Source: Anaerolineales bacterium (GTDB lineage Bacteria > Chloroflexota > Anaerolineae > Anaerolineales > Villigracilaceae). Taken from it: 64,000 nucleotides of DNA. Below, one piece after another: positions 8,258-16,977 of the stretch (position 1 is its first letter; each line of letters starts with the position of its first letter). The stretch spans positions 1-64,000 of the forward strand of contig JAHDWB010000002.1 in assembly GCA_023382595.1 (NCBI GenBank), given 5' to 3'. Both the position numbers and the translations under genes were made by a program. The notes beneath the pieces were generated by a model, which was not told the origin of the DNA, made no database searches, and saw only the letters and a list, made by a program, of their open reading frames with translations.

Positions 8258-8980
8258 ATGGATATTTCACAGATCACCGTCTGGCTGGCATTTCTCGCAG
8301 GGCTGGCGTCCTTCCTTTCGCCGTGCGTGTTCTCGCTCGTGCCTGCTTATGTCGGCTACCTCGGCGGACGCGCGGCTGGCGCAGGCGACCAGCCAAGCCG
8401 CTGGCTTACCTTCTCGCACGGACTGGCGTTCGTGATGGGCTTCAGCGTTATCTTTATCACGCTCGGCGTTGCGGCTTCTTTTGCGGGCGGCTTGCTTTAC
8501 GACTTGCGTTACTGGCTCGCCAAGATCGGCGGCATTGTGGTCGTTGTTTTCGGTCTGCATATGATCGGCGTGTTTCATATCCCCTTCCTCGCCTACGACA
8601 CCCGCGTCCAGCAGGCGCCCGACCCGAAACTTGGCTACCTCTCCTCCGCGCTGATGGGCGTCTTTTTCTCGGCGGGATGGTCTCCCTGTGTAGGACCCGT
8701 TCTCGGCGCGATCCTGACGCTGGCAGTCAACGGCGGATCGGTCTCCCAAGGCGCGACGCTTCTCTCCTTCTATTCGGCTGGACTCGCCATCCCATTCCTG
8801 ATCGCCGCCCTCGGCATCGGCTGGGTGAGCACCATCCTGAAGAAATACAACAAGGTCATGCGCTACGTGGAAATTGCCATGGGTGTCGTCCTCGTCATCG
8901 TCGGCATCATGCTCTTCACCGGCATCTTCGAACTCATCGCCCAGCAGGGACAATTCTTCTGGATCGATTTCGGCATCTAG
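8258..8980 (+). CDS. ccdA: CcdA-type cytochrome c biogenesis / thiol-transport protein
   Basis: A 240-aa protein with six membrane helices that moves reducing equivalents across the membrane from thioredoxin to extracytoplasmic thiols (DsbD/CcdA family). The two conserved cysteines are visible in FLSPCVFSLVPAYVGYLGG and in GWSPCVGPVLGA. It sits between an L,D-transpeptidase, whose catalytic residue is a cysteine, and a membrane protein with a glutaredoxin-like domain. This suggests the local genes handle thiol redox at the cell surface (inference). Confidence 0.93.
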   Translation: MDISQITVWLAFLAGLASFLSPCVFSLVPAYVGYLGGRAAGAGDQPSRWLTFSHGLAFVMGFSVIFITLGVAASFAGGLLYDLRYWLAKIGGIVVVVFGLHMIGVFHIPFLAYDTRVQQAPDPKLGYLSSALMGVFFSAGWSPCVGPVLGAILTLAVNGGSVSQGATLLSFYSAGLAIPFLIAALGIGWVSTILKKYNKVMRYVEIAMGVVLVIVGIMLFTGIFELIAQQGQFFWIDFGI

Positions 8981-9002
8981 CCCCGGCAAATTAAAATCTT
9001 CC

Positions 9003-9032
9003 GCGTCCCGCACGGACATCCTTGCGGGACGC
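9003..9032. other. Intergenic hairpin between ccdA and the glutaredoxin fusion gene
   Basis: A 10-bp perfect inverted repeat (GCGTCCCGCA / TGCGGGACGC, 10-nt loop) without a T-run. It could be an mRNA stability element or a weak terminator. Confidence 0.4.
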
Positions 9033-9064
9033 AATCTATTTTAGAAAGAAAACAGGACGCCTTC

Positions 9065-10075
9065 ATGCTCAATGTGACCCTCTACACCCGAAAAGACTGC
9101 AAACTCTGCGACGAAGTCAAAGCCGACCTGAACGCGCTGCAGGAGAAATATCCGCACCGCCTCGTGGAAGTGGACATTGACACCGACTCCGCGTTGAAGG
9201 AGAAATTCGGGCAGATCATCCCCGTCGTCGAAATCGGTCCCTACAGCCTGAAAGCTCCCATCACACGCCAGAAACTGCAAATGACCCTCGGCGCCGCCTC
9301 CGACCGCGTCAACCAACTCGAACAACTGGACGACCCTGTTTACAAATACAAGACCCAAAAATCGCAGACCGTCACCACCGGTGACCGCGTCTCGTTCTGG
9401 ATCGCGCGCCGCTACCTGTTGATGCTCAATCTGTTCATGCTGATCTATGTCGGTCTGCCCTTCCTCGCCCCCACTCTGATGAAGGTCGGCGCGGAAGCCC
9501 CGGCGAGCCTCATCTACCGCATCTACAAACCGCTCTGTCATCAGTTTGGTTTTCGCTCCTTCTTTCTTTTTGGCGAACAGCCTTTTTATCCGCTGGCGGA
9601 AGCGGGCGTGACAGGCTACAAGACCTACGAGGAAGTTACCGGCATCGCCAACCTGGGCGACCCGTACAGCATGACCCGCTTTGAAGCCCGCAACCACGTC
9701 GGCGACGAGATCATGGGCTACAAAGTGGCGCTGTGCGAACGCGACATCGCCATCTATCTCGCGCTTCTGGGGTTTGGTGTCATTTTCGGTGCGACGGGGC
9801 GCCGCTTCAAATCCCTGCATTGGATGCTCTGGCTGATTATCGGCATGGGTCCCATCGGCTTGGACGGCTTCTCGCAGCTCTTCAGTCAATTCGAATGGGA
9901 ATGGCTGAATTCCCTCATCCCATATCGTGAAAGCACGCCCTTCCTGCGCACGCTCACCGGCGCATTGTTCGGTTTTGCCACCGCCTGGTTCGCCTACCCC
10001 AACATCGAAGAATCCATGAGCGAAACGCGCCAGTATTACATCAAAAAATTCGCCGTCAAACAGGCTTCCGAATAA
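9065..10075 (+). CDS. Glutaredoxin-like domain fused to DUF2085 membrane protein
   Basis: A 336-aa two-domain protein. Residues 1-80 form a glutaredoxin-like domain (PF05768 type) with a CKLC active site in YTRKDCKLCDEVK and the cis-proline region IIPVVEI. After a linker, residues about 115-325 form a DUF2085-type membrane domain with several helices and the family's conserved cysteines (PLCHQFGFRSFF; ALCERDIAIYLALLG). It has no signal peptide, so the redox domain faces the cytoplasm if the first helix goes inside-out. Next to ccdA, it may feed or accept electrons in thiol transport (inference). The stop overlaps the start of pgeF (TAATG). Confidence 0.85.
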   Translation: MLNVTLYTRKDCKLCDEVKADLNALQEKYPHRLVEVDIDTDSALKEKFGQIIPVVEIGPYSLKAPITRQKLQMTLGAASDRVNQLEQLDDPVYKYKTQKSQTVTTGDRVSFWIARRYLLMLNLFMLIYVGLPFLAPTLMKVGAEAPASLIYRIYKPLCHQFGFRSFFLFGEQPFYPLAEAGVTGYKTYEEVTGIANLGDPYSMTRFEARNHVGDEIMGYKVALCERDIAIYLALLGFGVIFGATGRRFKSLHWMLWLIIGMGPIGLDGFSQLFSQFEWEWLNSLIPYRESTPFLRTLTGALFGFATAWFAYPNIEESMSETRQYYIKKFAVKQASE

Positions 10076-10854
10076 TGCCGTTCTATGAACAGAACGAACT
10101 GCGTTATTACCAGTTCGATATCTTCCCGAAGAACATTCTCAACGCCGTTCTGACCCGGCGTGGCGGGGTCAGTCCACAGCCGTGGAGTTCGCTCAATCTC
10201 GGCGGATCGGTGGGGGATGACGCCGACCATGTGGCGCAGAATCGTGTGCACGTGTTTGAAACGCTTGGACGTAACCCCGCCTCCATCCATGACGTGTGGC
10301 TGGTCCACGGCACGGACATTGTCTACGCCGACGCCCCGCGCCTGCCCGGCGCACCTTCCGAGAAGGCGGATATCCTTTTCACCGACAATCCCGAGGTCTC
10401 GCTCTTCATGCGTTTCGCGGACTGTGTTCCGCTTTTGTTCCACGACCCAAAGAAACATGTTATTGGCATTGCCCACGCAGGCTGGATGGGAACACTTCAA
10501 GGCGTGGCGGGCACAGCCATTCGGGGCATGCAGGAGCGGTACGGCAGCGATCCCGCAAATGTAGTGGCCGGTATCGGTCCATCCATCGGCGTGGATCATT
10601 ATGAGGTGGGAGAGGAAGTCGCGGCGAAATTTCAGGAGAAATATCCTGAACACGCGGAGAGCATCCTTCAGCAAAAAAATGGAAGTATTCATCTCGATCT
10701 GTGGACGGCGAATGCCTGTCAGCTAAAAGATGCGGGTGTGGAGCACATTCAAGTTTCCGGCATTTGCACCGCCTGCAATCTGGATGACTGGTTCTCGCAC
10801 CGCGCTGAAAAAGGGAAGACCGGCCGCTTTGGCGCGTTGATGGCGCTGGGATAA
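10075..10854 (+). CDS. pgeF: Laccase-domain purine nucleoside phosphorylase / PgeF
   Basis: A 259-aa YfiH/DUF152 family protein. Members act on purine nucleosides and clear mis-incorporated L-serine from peptidoglycan precursors. The motifs FADCVPLLFHDP, AHAGWMGT and GICTACN carry the expected Cys/His metal-site residues. The coupled start (TAATG overlap with the upstream gene) fixes the N-terminus. This is the last gene of the run that began with the patatin. Confidence 0.92.
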   Translation: MPFYEQNELRYYQFDIFPKNILNAVLTRRGGVSPQPWSSLNLGGSVGDDADHVAQNRVHVFETLGRNPASIHDVWLVHGTDIVYADAPRLPGAPSEKADILFTDNPEVSLFMRFADCVPLLFHDPKKHVIGIAHAGWMGTLQGVAGTAIRGMQERYGSDPANVVAGIGPSIGVDHYEVGEEVAAKFQEKYPEHAESILQQKNGSIHLDLWTANACQLKDAGVEHIQVSGICTACNLDDWFSHRAEKGKTGRFGALMALG

Positions 10855-10917
10855 ATGCTTCAGCGTGGATTCTGCTTGGGTTTGTGAAACAGGTTGGAGG
10901 TCGGGAATGAGGCGGGG

Positions 10918-10923
10918 TACAAT
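10918..10923 (+). promoter_or_regulatory. -10 element, leaderless promoter
   Basis: TACAAT ends 6 nt before the ATG at 10930, with no Shine-Dalgarno sequence. Confidence 0.45.
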
Positions 10924-10929
10924 TAAGGC

Positions 10930-11670
10930 ATGAATGATCTTGTCGAATCCATCCGTGAACGATATTTGAAAACGTTGGGTGTCATCGCATCTGCGGCAAA
11001 AAAGGCGGGGCGGAATCCCGATTCCGTCAAGCTGGTCGTGGTGACAAAGGCGCAGCCGCTGGAGGTGGTGCGCGCCACGATCGAAGCGGGCGCGAAGATA
11101 TTGGGGGAGAATTATGCCGAGGAAGGCGTCATGAAAATTCAATCTCTGCGGGAATTTTCTGCGGTAGAATGGCACATGATCGGTCACGTGCAGAGCCGCA
11201 AAGCGCAGCTCGTGGCTGGGAACTTTAACTTGATGCATTCGCTCGACAGCCTGAAACTCGCGCGGCGGCTGGACCGTTTTTGCGGGGAGGCAGGCAGAAA
11301 CCTGCCCGTGCTGCTGGAATTCAACGTCAGCGGCGAGGAGAGCAAAGGCGGCTGGTCGGCATGGGACGAAACGCGATGGAGCGAACTGCTGGACGAGTTG
11401 TCGCAGGTGATCGCGCTGCCAAATTTGAGCGTGCGCGGATTGATGGCGATGCCGCCGCTCGGCGATACGGCAGATTTCTCGCGTCCGTTCTTCCAGCGTT
11501 TGCGGCGTTTGCAGGAATTCCTTGCGGCGCAATTTCCGCAGGCGGATGTGTCTGAACTTTCGATGGGAACCAGTTTCGATCATGAAGCGGCTGTGGAGGA
11601 GGGCGCCACGTTCGTGCGGGTGGGCACGGCGATCGTCGGCGAGAGAAATTATGGCACGGAGGATAAATGA
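10930..11670 (+). CDS. YggS family PLP homeostasis protein
   Basis: A 246-aa single-domain PLP-binding protein (PROSC/YggS family) involved in vitamin B6 balance. The PLP lysine lies in VVVTKAQPLEVV near residue 41. Other family motifs are ILGENYAEE, EWHMIGHVQSRKA and the C-terminal ELSMGTSFDHEAAVEEGAT. It overlaps yggT by 4 bp (ATGA). The yggS-yggT-yggU order is a classic conserved cluster in many bacteria, which supports all three calls. Confidence 0.95.
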   Translation: MNDLVESIRERYLKTLGVIASAAKKAGRNPDSVKLVVVTKAQPLEVVRATIEAGAKILGENYAEEGVMKIQSLREFSAVEWHMIGHVQSRKAQLVAGNFNLMHSLDSLKLARRLDRFCGEAGRNLPVLLEFNVSGEESKGGWSAWDETRWSELLDELSQVIALPNLSVRGLMAMPPLGDTADFSRPFFQRLRRLQEFLAAQFPQADVSELSMGTSFDHEAAVEEGATFVRVGTAIVGERNYGTEDK

Positions 11671-11930
11671 GTTTTGATGCTTTGGCTGTCATCGTGCGCG
11701 TGCTGGCGCAGATGTTCATTTGGATCGTGTTCGGTTCGGTGATCCTTTCTTATTTTATGCCGCCTTACCACCCTGTGCGCGAGGCACTAGACCGCATTGT
11801 TGCGCCGTTCCTCGACCCGATCCGCAGGGTTATGCCGCGGGCAGGGATGATCGATTTCAGCCCCCTGGTGCTGATCCTGGCAGTGGACTTGCTGTCGCGG
11901 GCGCTGGTCGCCTTACTCCTTTCCTTATAA
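11667..11930 (+). CDS. YggT family membrane protein
   Basis: An 87-aa integral membrane protein with two hydrophobic segments and the family core YFMPPYHPVREALDRIVAPF and PIRRVMPRAGMIDFSPLVL. Homologues are linked with cell division or compatible-solute import, but the molecular role is uncertain. The start overlaps the yggS stop codon. Confidence 0.92.
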   Translation: MSFDALAVIVRVLAQMFIWIVFGSVILSYFMPPYHPVREALDRIVAPFLDPIRRVMPRAGMIDFSPLVLILAVDLLSRALVALLLSL

Positions 11931-11941
11931 CTGAGGTGAAC

Positions 11942-12250
11942 ATGACGAGAAAATATGTCCTTCATGACGGCAGGCGCGGATCTGCGCTGGCAGTGCGGGT
12001 GACGCCGCGCGCCGACCGCAACGAGATCGTCAGCGTGATGAGCGACGGGACGATCAAGGTACATCTTGCGGCAGACCCCGCGGACGATAAATCGAATGCG
12101 GAGCTGCTTGTGTTTTTGGCGGAAGTATTGGGCGTGCCCAAGTCCCGCGTGGAGATCGTGGCAGGCGAGGCGGGCAGGGATAAACTGGTTTCCATTTTGG
12201 ATATGGACGTGGAGACCGCCCATCAGCGCATCGTGGCGCACATGGATTGA
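11942..12250 (+). CDS. YggU family (DUF167) protein
   Basis: A 102-aa cytoplasmic protein with the DUF167 signature: VRVTPRADRNEIV near residue 18, then IKVHLAADPADDKSNAELL and KSRVEIVAGEAGRDKLV. The start at 11942 follows GAGGTGAAC, a good Shine-Dalgarno sequence 11 bp after yggT. The function in the cell is not known. Confidence 0.9.
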   Translation: MTRKYVLHDGRRGSALAVRVTPRADRNEIVSVMSDGTIKVHLAADPADDKSNAELLVFLAEVLGVPKSRVEIVAGEAGRDKLVSILDMDVETAHQRIVAHMD

Positions 12251-12265
12251 TGCTTGAAATCGAAC

Positions 12266-12303
12266 AAAAAAAGGATGAAGCCGTTTTGGCTTCATCCTTT
12301 TTT
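12266..12303. terminator. Bidirectional terminator
   Basis: A near-perfect 16-bp stem (AAAAAAGGATGAAGCC / GGCTTCATCCTTTTTT, loop GTTTT) sits between convergent yggU and the transglycosylase gene and can end both. Confidence 0.9.
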
Positions 12304-12322
12304 GTTGTGTGTCGCCTGTTCG

Positions 12323-14752
12323 TTATTGTTCTCCCGCCCCATACAACCGTTTGTACACCGCATAGATCTCATAAATATTGCGGATGTAATTGCGCGTCTC
12401 CTCGAAACGCACACTTTCGAGCAGCAGGTCGGGGTCGTCCCCGGCGAGCGCCTTCCATTGCAGGGTGTTACCCGCGCCGCCGTTGTACGCCGCCAGCATG
12501 GCATATGGATCGCCGTCGAACAGGCTGCGGTTCTTTTGGAGATAATACGTCCCGAACATCACGCTGACCTGCGGACGGTACAAGTCCTTTTCGGTGTAGT
12601 TGAGCGGCTTGCCAAGTTCCCCGGCGATCTGCGCGCCCGTCGACGGGATGACCTGCATCAGTCCGCGCGCATTGGCGGTCGAGCTGACAAAGCCCTCGAA
12701 GAAACTTTCCTGCCGGATGACGCTGAAGACCAGCAGAGGGTCCAGCTCGTTCTTTTGCGCTTCGGGGATGACCAGGTCGGAGAAATAGAAACCATATCGG
12801 ATGCGGCTGAAATACATCGGCGCCATCATGGAGGCGGCATGGTCGTTGAGACCGGCGATGGTCAGCGTTTGTCTTGCCGCGAAAATGGCGGACCGGTACA
12901 TTCCAATGTCCAGCAGGTAATTGGTCAGGCGGTAACTGCCGACGGCATCCTGCGTTGTCTCCAGCTGCGAGCGCAGGTCTTCGAATTCGAGTTTCGCCTT
13001 TTCGTACAGCCCCAGGTCCCAGTATTCCCTGCCGCGGATCACGCGCGCATCCGCCGCGAGCGGACCGAGCGTGTCGAAGTCCACGTCATCGCCGAGGTTG
13101 AAGGTCAGGCGCATCCACCTATCGGCGTCCTCGCGCTCCGCTTCCAAGTCCGGTGTGTAATTGGCAGATGCGGGCGGAGCGAACGGGGCGCGTTCCAACA
13201 AAAGGTCGCGCGCACGTTCGCTGTAATATCCGCCCGAGTTGCGGTTCTGACCGTCGCGCCAGGCGTTCAGGGCGGCTTCGGCGTTGCCCAGTTTTTCCTG
13301 CGACTTCCCAAGCCACAACAACGCCCGCGATTGCTCCCTTGCCGATGATTCGGACAGCACCAGACTGCGGTTGAAGGCCTCCAGCGCGGAGGCATAATTT
13401 CCGTCACGGTAATAGATCACTCCCATCAGAAAAACTGCATTGGCGGCGTTCAGCGTGCCGGGATATTCATTTGCCACGCGCGCCCACGTCTCGGTTGCCT
13501 TGTCGTTCTGACCATCGCGCTCGTAGATGCGCGCCGCGCTCATCAGATAATCACTGGCGAGATTGGTGTTCGGCGCCGCCTGCACAAACCCAAGCAAGGT
13601 TTCGGCGGCTTTGGAATATTCTCCCTTTTGCGCCCATTCGATGAACGCTCTTTCGCCCCACGCATCGCCCCAGCGCGGATGGTTGGGATAGCCTTCGATG
13701 AAAGTGGTGTAATCCGCCAGCGCTTCATCATAAAAACTCAAATTACGGCGCGAAAGCGCGCGGTAATAGTAGGCGGTGCCGTCATTGTCGGCGGGGTTCG
13801 ACGCGAGATACCGGTCGAATGCGGCGATGGCGACCACGTATTGACCGGCGAAATAATCCACCAGTCCGCGGTCCAGTTCGCTGACCGTCCCGCCCGCATC
13901 GAGCAGGGCAACGAGGCTGAGGTAGGAATAATACGAAAGCGGATAGTTCTCCACCGCGAAGAGGAATTTCTCCAGCGCCGCCTCATTCTGACCGAGGTTC
14001 TGGTGCACCCGCCCAGCCTCATACGTCGCCTGAGCCTTGATGAAATCGCTCGACGCGCGCGCGATAATGCCGTCGTACAGAGCCAGCGCATCGTTGTATT
14101 GACCAAGCTGGGTGTAGCAGGATGCGGCTTTCAGATCAAGATGGATGTCATCGCCGAGCGCCGGAGCCTGAATGGCGGCAGTGTAGGCATCCAATGCCTC
14201 CGCAAAGCGTTTCGCGCCAAAGAGCGCATCGCCGCGCAACTCGTTGACGTAGGCATCCAAATGACCGGGACGCAGGGTAAGGTACATCTGCCAGGCATCG
14301 GCGGCGGCGGAATAATTTTCCAAGCGGTAATAGATAAATCCCTGCAGGAAATATGCCTGCGCAGCCTGCGGCGATTGTGGATATTCCGCGCTCAGGGTTT
14401 GCAGTTCCCGCAGCGTTTCAGTGTAGCGTTCCTGCTCATAATAAATGCGCGCCTGCCCCCATTGCGCCGACGCGCGGATGGACGGATCAGGCGAATCCTG
14501 CAATGCGACCGAATAATGCAACAACGCCGTATCGTAGTCGCCGTTGAAGAGCGCGCGGTCTCCCGCGCCGGCGCGCATGGCGGGGATCGGGGTCGGGATC
14601 AACGTAGGAGTGAAGGTCGCTTCAGGGGTGGGAGTAAGGCTTGGCGTTCTCGTCCAGCCGGGCGGGATGGCGGGAAGTTCCGGGAGGGCGGAACAGGCTG
14701 CGATAACAGCGGCAAGCCAAAGTCCAAGAACGAGGCGCAGGGTTTTCTTCAT
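12323..14752 (-). CDS. Slt70-like lytic transglycosylase lipoprotein with TPR region
   Basis: An 809-aa peptidoglycan-cleaving lipoprotein. The start chosen at 14752 gives a clear lipoprotein signal peptide (LWLAAVIAAC, lipid Cys at about 20); the longer ORF form would bury it. A Thr/Pro linker is followed by a long TPR-like helical superhelix (about 60-660) and a C-terminal SLT domain with the catalytic Glu in VIRQESFF, then GLMQVIPSTG and AAYNGG. A TATAAA hexamer lies 6 nt upstream of the ATG, so this mRNA may also be leaderless. Confidence 0.92.
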   Translation of the reverse strand: MKKTLRLVLGLWLAAVIAACSALPELPAIPPGWTRTPSLTPTPEATFTPTLIPTPIPAMRAGAGDRALFNGDYDTALLHYSVALQDSPDPSIRASAQWGQARIYYEQERYTETLRELQTLSAEYPQSPQAAQAYFLQGFIYYRLENYSAAADAWQMYLTLRPGHLDAYVNELRGDALFGAKRFAEALDAYTAAIQAPALGDDIHLDLKAASCYTQLGQYNDALALYDGIIARASSDFIKAQATYEAGRVHQNLGQNEAALEKFLFAVENYPLSYYSYLSLVALLDAGGTVSELDRGLVDYFAGQYVVAIAAFDRYLASNPADNDGTAYYYRALSRRNLSFYDEALADYTTFIEGYPNHPRWGDAWGERAFIEWAQKGEYSKAAETLLGFVQAAPNTNLASDYLMSAARIYERDGQNDKATETWARVANEYPGTLNAANAVFLMGVIYYRDGNYASALEAFNRSLVLSESSAREQSRALLWLGKSQEKLGNAEAALNAWRDGQNRNSGGYYSERARDLLLERAPFAPPASANYTPDLEAEREDADRWMRLTFNLGDDVDFDTLGPLAADARVIRGREYWDLGLYEKAKLEFEDLRSQLETTQDAVGSYRLTNYLLDIGMYRSAIFAARQTLTIAGLNDHAASMMAPMYFSRIRYGFYFSDLVIPEAQKNELDPLLVFSVIRQESFFEGFVSSTANARGLMQVIPSTGAQIAGELGKPLNYTEKDLYRPQVSVMFGTYYLQKNRSLFDGDPYAMLAAYNGGAGNTLQWKALAGDDPDLLLESVRFEETRNYIRNIYEIYAVYKRLYGAGEQ

Positions 14753-14758
14753 CCTGTT

Positions 14759-14764
14759 TTTATA
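14759..14764 (-). promoter_or_regulatory. -10-like element, possible leaderless promoter
   Basis: TATAAA on the minus strand, 6 nt before the ATG at 14752. An AGG lies inside the gap, so initiation with a short leader cannot be excluded. Confidence 0.35.
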
Positions 14765-14806
14765 CTGGTAAAAGACAGGCGCGTCAAGCAGGGCTATTAA
14801 TCGCGT

Positions 14807-14812
14807 TATAAT
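14807..14812 (+). promoter_or_regulatory. -10 element of mtnA promoter
   Basis: TATAAT gives a predicted start near 14819 and a 35-nt leader containing AAAGGA before the ATG at 14854. An 8-codon ORF (14823-14849) lies in this leader and ends at the Shine-Dalgarno sequence. Confidence 0.45.
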
Positions 14813-14853
14813 CTTGCCATTAATGTCTGAAAAATACTCCAAAGGATGATGTA

Positions 14854-15903
14854 ATGCGAACTGTATTTTGGGAAAATAATGAATTGAAAATGATCGACCA
14901 GCGCATTTTGCCCGGCAAGTTTGAGCTGCTGTCGTACCGCGGACACAGGGACGTGGCGCACGCCATTACGGACATGGTGGTGCGCGGCGCGCCTGCCATT
15001 GGAGCGGCTGCCGGTTTTGGGCTGGCGCTGGCTGGATTTGAATCCGCTGCCTCCTCGACCCGTGACCTGCTCGCTGACCTGCAAGCTGCCGCCAACACCC
15101 TGAAGGATGCGCGCCCAACGGCGGTCAACCTTGCCTGGGCAGTGGACCGTGTGATGAGCCATGCAGAACAAATGAAAGAGGAAAGAAGCGCTGACGATGT
15201 TCGTCAGGCTGTTCTGACGGAGGCGCAGCGCATCGCGGACGAGGATGTGGAGATTAACAAACGCATGGCGGAGCATGGCGCGGCACTGATCGACGACGGC
15301 GACACCATCATCCATCATTGCAATACCGGCGCGCTCGCCACCGTCGATTGGGGTACTGCGCTGGGCGTCATCCGCACAGCGCATGAACAGGGCAAAAAGA
15401 TCCACGTCTTCGTGGACGAGACCCGTCCGCGTTTGCAAGGCGCGCGCCTGACGGCATGGGAACTGGAGCAATACGGCATTCCGTATGAGATCATCAGCGA
15501 TAATACGGCGGGATATTTCCTGAAAGCCGGCAAGGTACAGAAATGTTTTGTCGGCTCGGACCGCACTGCCGCCAACGGCGATGTGGCGAACAAGATCGGC
15601 ACCTACATGCTGGCGCTCGCCGCCTTCGACAATGGCGTGCCATTCTATCCTGTCGTGCCAACCTCCACCATCGACCTGTCCCTCGCGCACGGTGACCTGA
15701 TCCCCATCGAGGAACGAAATCCGCAGGAGGTGCTGGGGCTGGAATTCGAAGGTCAGCGCGTTGCGCCGCAGAACGCCAAAGCGCGCAATATCGCATTCGA
15801 TGTGACGCCAAATCGCTTGGTGACCGGCATCGTCACCGAGAACGGTGTGGCGTATCCGCCGTTCGATGCAAGTTTGAGGCACATGGTCGAGAAAAAAACC
15901 TGA
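14854..15903 (+). CDS. mtnA: S-methyl-5-thioribose-1-phosphate isomerase
   Basis: A 349-aa enzyme that converts methylthioribose-1-phosphate to the ribulose form in methionine salvage. It has the eIF2B-like fold. Recognisable motifs are RGAPAIGAAAGFG near residue 45, HHCNTGALATVDWGTALG with the catalytic cysteine, DETRPRLQGARLTAWEL and GSDRTAANGDVANKIGTY with the catalytic aspartate. The related eIF2B-like R15P isomerases are the main alternative, but the adjacent nucleoside kinase and ahcY fit salvage of S-adenosylmethionine by-products. Confidence 0.93.
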   Translation: MRTVFWENNELKMIDQRILPGKFELLSYRGHRDVAHAITDMVVRGAPAIGAAAGFGLALAGFESAASSTRDLLADLQAAANTLKDARPTAVNLAWAVDRVMSHAEQMKEERSADDVRQAVLTEAQRIADEDVEINKRMAEHGAALIDDGDTIIHHCNTGALATVDWGTALGVIRTAHEQGKKIHVFVDETRPRLQGARLTAWELEQYGIPYEIISDNTAGYFLKAGKVQKCFVGSDRTAANGDVANKIGTYMLALAAFDNGVPFYPVVPTSTIDLSLAHGDLIPIEERNPQEVLGLEFEGQRVAPQNAKARNIAFDVTPNRLVTGIVTENGVAYPPFDASLRHMVEKKT

Positions 15904-15924
15904 TAAACTCGCGGGCTGAAAAAC

Positions 15925-15953
15925 TTTACATTCACAAAAGCCCGTGATAAACT
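15925..15953 (+). promoter_or_regulatory. Sigma-70-type promoter before kinase-ahcY
   Basis: TTTACA, a 17-bp spacer and TAAACT predict a start near 15960. The short leader that follows contains an intrinsic terminator directly in front of the kinase gene. Confidence 0.55.
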
Positions 15954-15973
15954 TTCGTCCGTTCGTCATTCCA

Positions 15974-16000
15974 GCGCACTCCGCAAGGGTGCGCCTTTTT
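15974..16000 (+). terminator. Terminator or attenuator 13 bp before the kinase gene
   Basis: The stem GCGCAC / GTGCGC with a 9-nt loop is followed by CTTTTTC. It can end mtnA transcripts. Because a promoter lies just upstream, it may also act as an attenuator for the kinase and ahcY. Confidence 0.55.
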
Positions 16001-16013
16001 CTGCGAGTTGTGC

Positions 16014-16970
16014 ATGGATATACTACTTACCGGCTCTGTAGCCTACGACTACCTGATGACCTTCCCCGGTCATTTCAAGGAACAAATTCTCCCCGAACGC
16101 CTCGAGTCCATCAGCCTTTCCTTTTTGGTGGAGTCGATGTCCAAACAGCGCGGCGGCATCGCCCCCAACATCGCCTACACCATGGCGCTGCTCGGCAAAC
16201 GTCCGCGCGTGATGGCAACCGTCGGCGAGGACTTTGGCGACTATCGCGAATGGCTGGAAGCCAAGGGCGTGGATACGTCCCTGATGCAGGTCGTCCCCGG
16301 CGTGTTCACCGCCTCGTTCTTCGCGACGACGGATAAAGCCTCCGCCCAGATCGCTTCGTTCTACCCGGGGGCGATGGCGCACTCCGCCACCCAATCCCTG
16401 AAAGAGTTGGATCCAAAACCCGATCTTGTCATCGTCTCTCCCAGTTCGCCCGATGCGATGATGAAATTCCCAGCCGAATGCCGCGAGCTGGATATTCCCT
16501 ATCTGTATGATCCCAGTCAGCAGGTCTTGCGCCTCGAAGGCGCGGAATTGGCGCGTGACATGGAAGGCGCGAACTTCCTGTTCTGCAATGATTACGAGTT
16601 CGGTTTGATCTCGAAGAAGACCGGTTGGAGCCTCGACCAGATGCTCGAACACGTCAAGGTGCTGGTCATCACGCGCGGCAAAGATGGCGCAGACCTGTAC
16701 TCCGGCGGCGACACCGTCCACATCCCCACCGTGCCCGAAGATGAAGTGGTGGATCCCACCGGCGTGGGCGATGCCTTCCGCGGCGGGTTCCTTGCCGGTT
16801 ACTCGCACGGCTTCGATTGGAAATTGTGCGGCGAGATCGGCTCGCTTTCCGCGGTATACTGCCTTGAACAACGCGGCACGCAGAACCACGCCTACACCCG
16901 CGAAGAATTTGTCAAACGCTTCCGCCGGCACTTCGATGACGGCGGCAAGTTGGATGTTTTGTTGAAGTAA
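16014..16970 (+). CDS. PfkB-family nucleoside (adenosine) kinase
   Basis: A 318-aa ribokinase-fold sugar/nucleoside kinase. The start at 16014 gives the usual N-terminus MDILLTGSVAYD. Other landmarks are KQRGGIAPNIAYTMALLG (substrate site), and the C-terminal anion-hole/catalytic motif DPTGVGDAFRGGF near residue 248. Adenosine kinase is the most likely specificity because the next gene is ahcY, whose product releases adenosine. This is inferred from context, and ribokinase-like specificity cannot be excluded. No clear Shine-Dalgarno sequence is visible. Confidence 0.85.
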   Translation: MDILLTGSVAYDYLMTFPGHFKEQILPERLESISLSFLVESMSKQRGGIAPNIAYTMALLGKRPRVMATVGEDFGDYREWLEAKGVDTSLMQVVPGVFTASFFATTDKASAQIASFYPGAMAHSATQSLKELDPKPDLVIVSPSSPDAMMKFPAECRELDIPYLYDPSQQVLRLEGAELARDMEGANFLFCNDYEFGLISKKTGWSLDQMLEHVKVLVITRGKDGADLYSGGDTVHIPTVPEDEVVDPTGVGDAFRGGFLAGYSHGFDWKLCGEIGSLSAVYCLEQRGTQNHAYTREEFVKRFRRHFDDGGKLDVLLK

Positions 16971-16977
16971 ATTCCAT

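Noticed and set aside
14823-14849. An 8-codon ORF in the mtnA leader
   Set aside because: It lies between the predicted RNA start and the mtnA Shine-Dalgarno sequence, but has no ribosome site of its own and no attenuator follows it.
15954-16013. Possible SAH riboswitch before the kinase-ahcY genes
   Set aside because: The leader is only about 54 nt and consists mainly of one terminator hairpin, too short for a known SAH-sensing fold.
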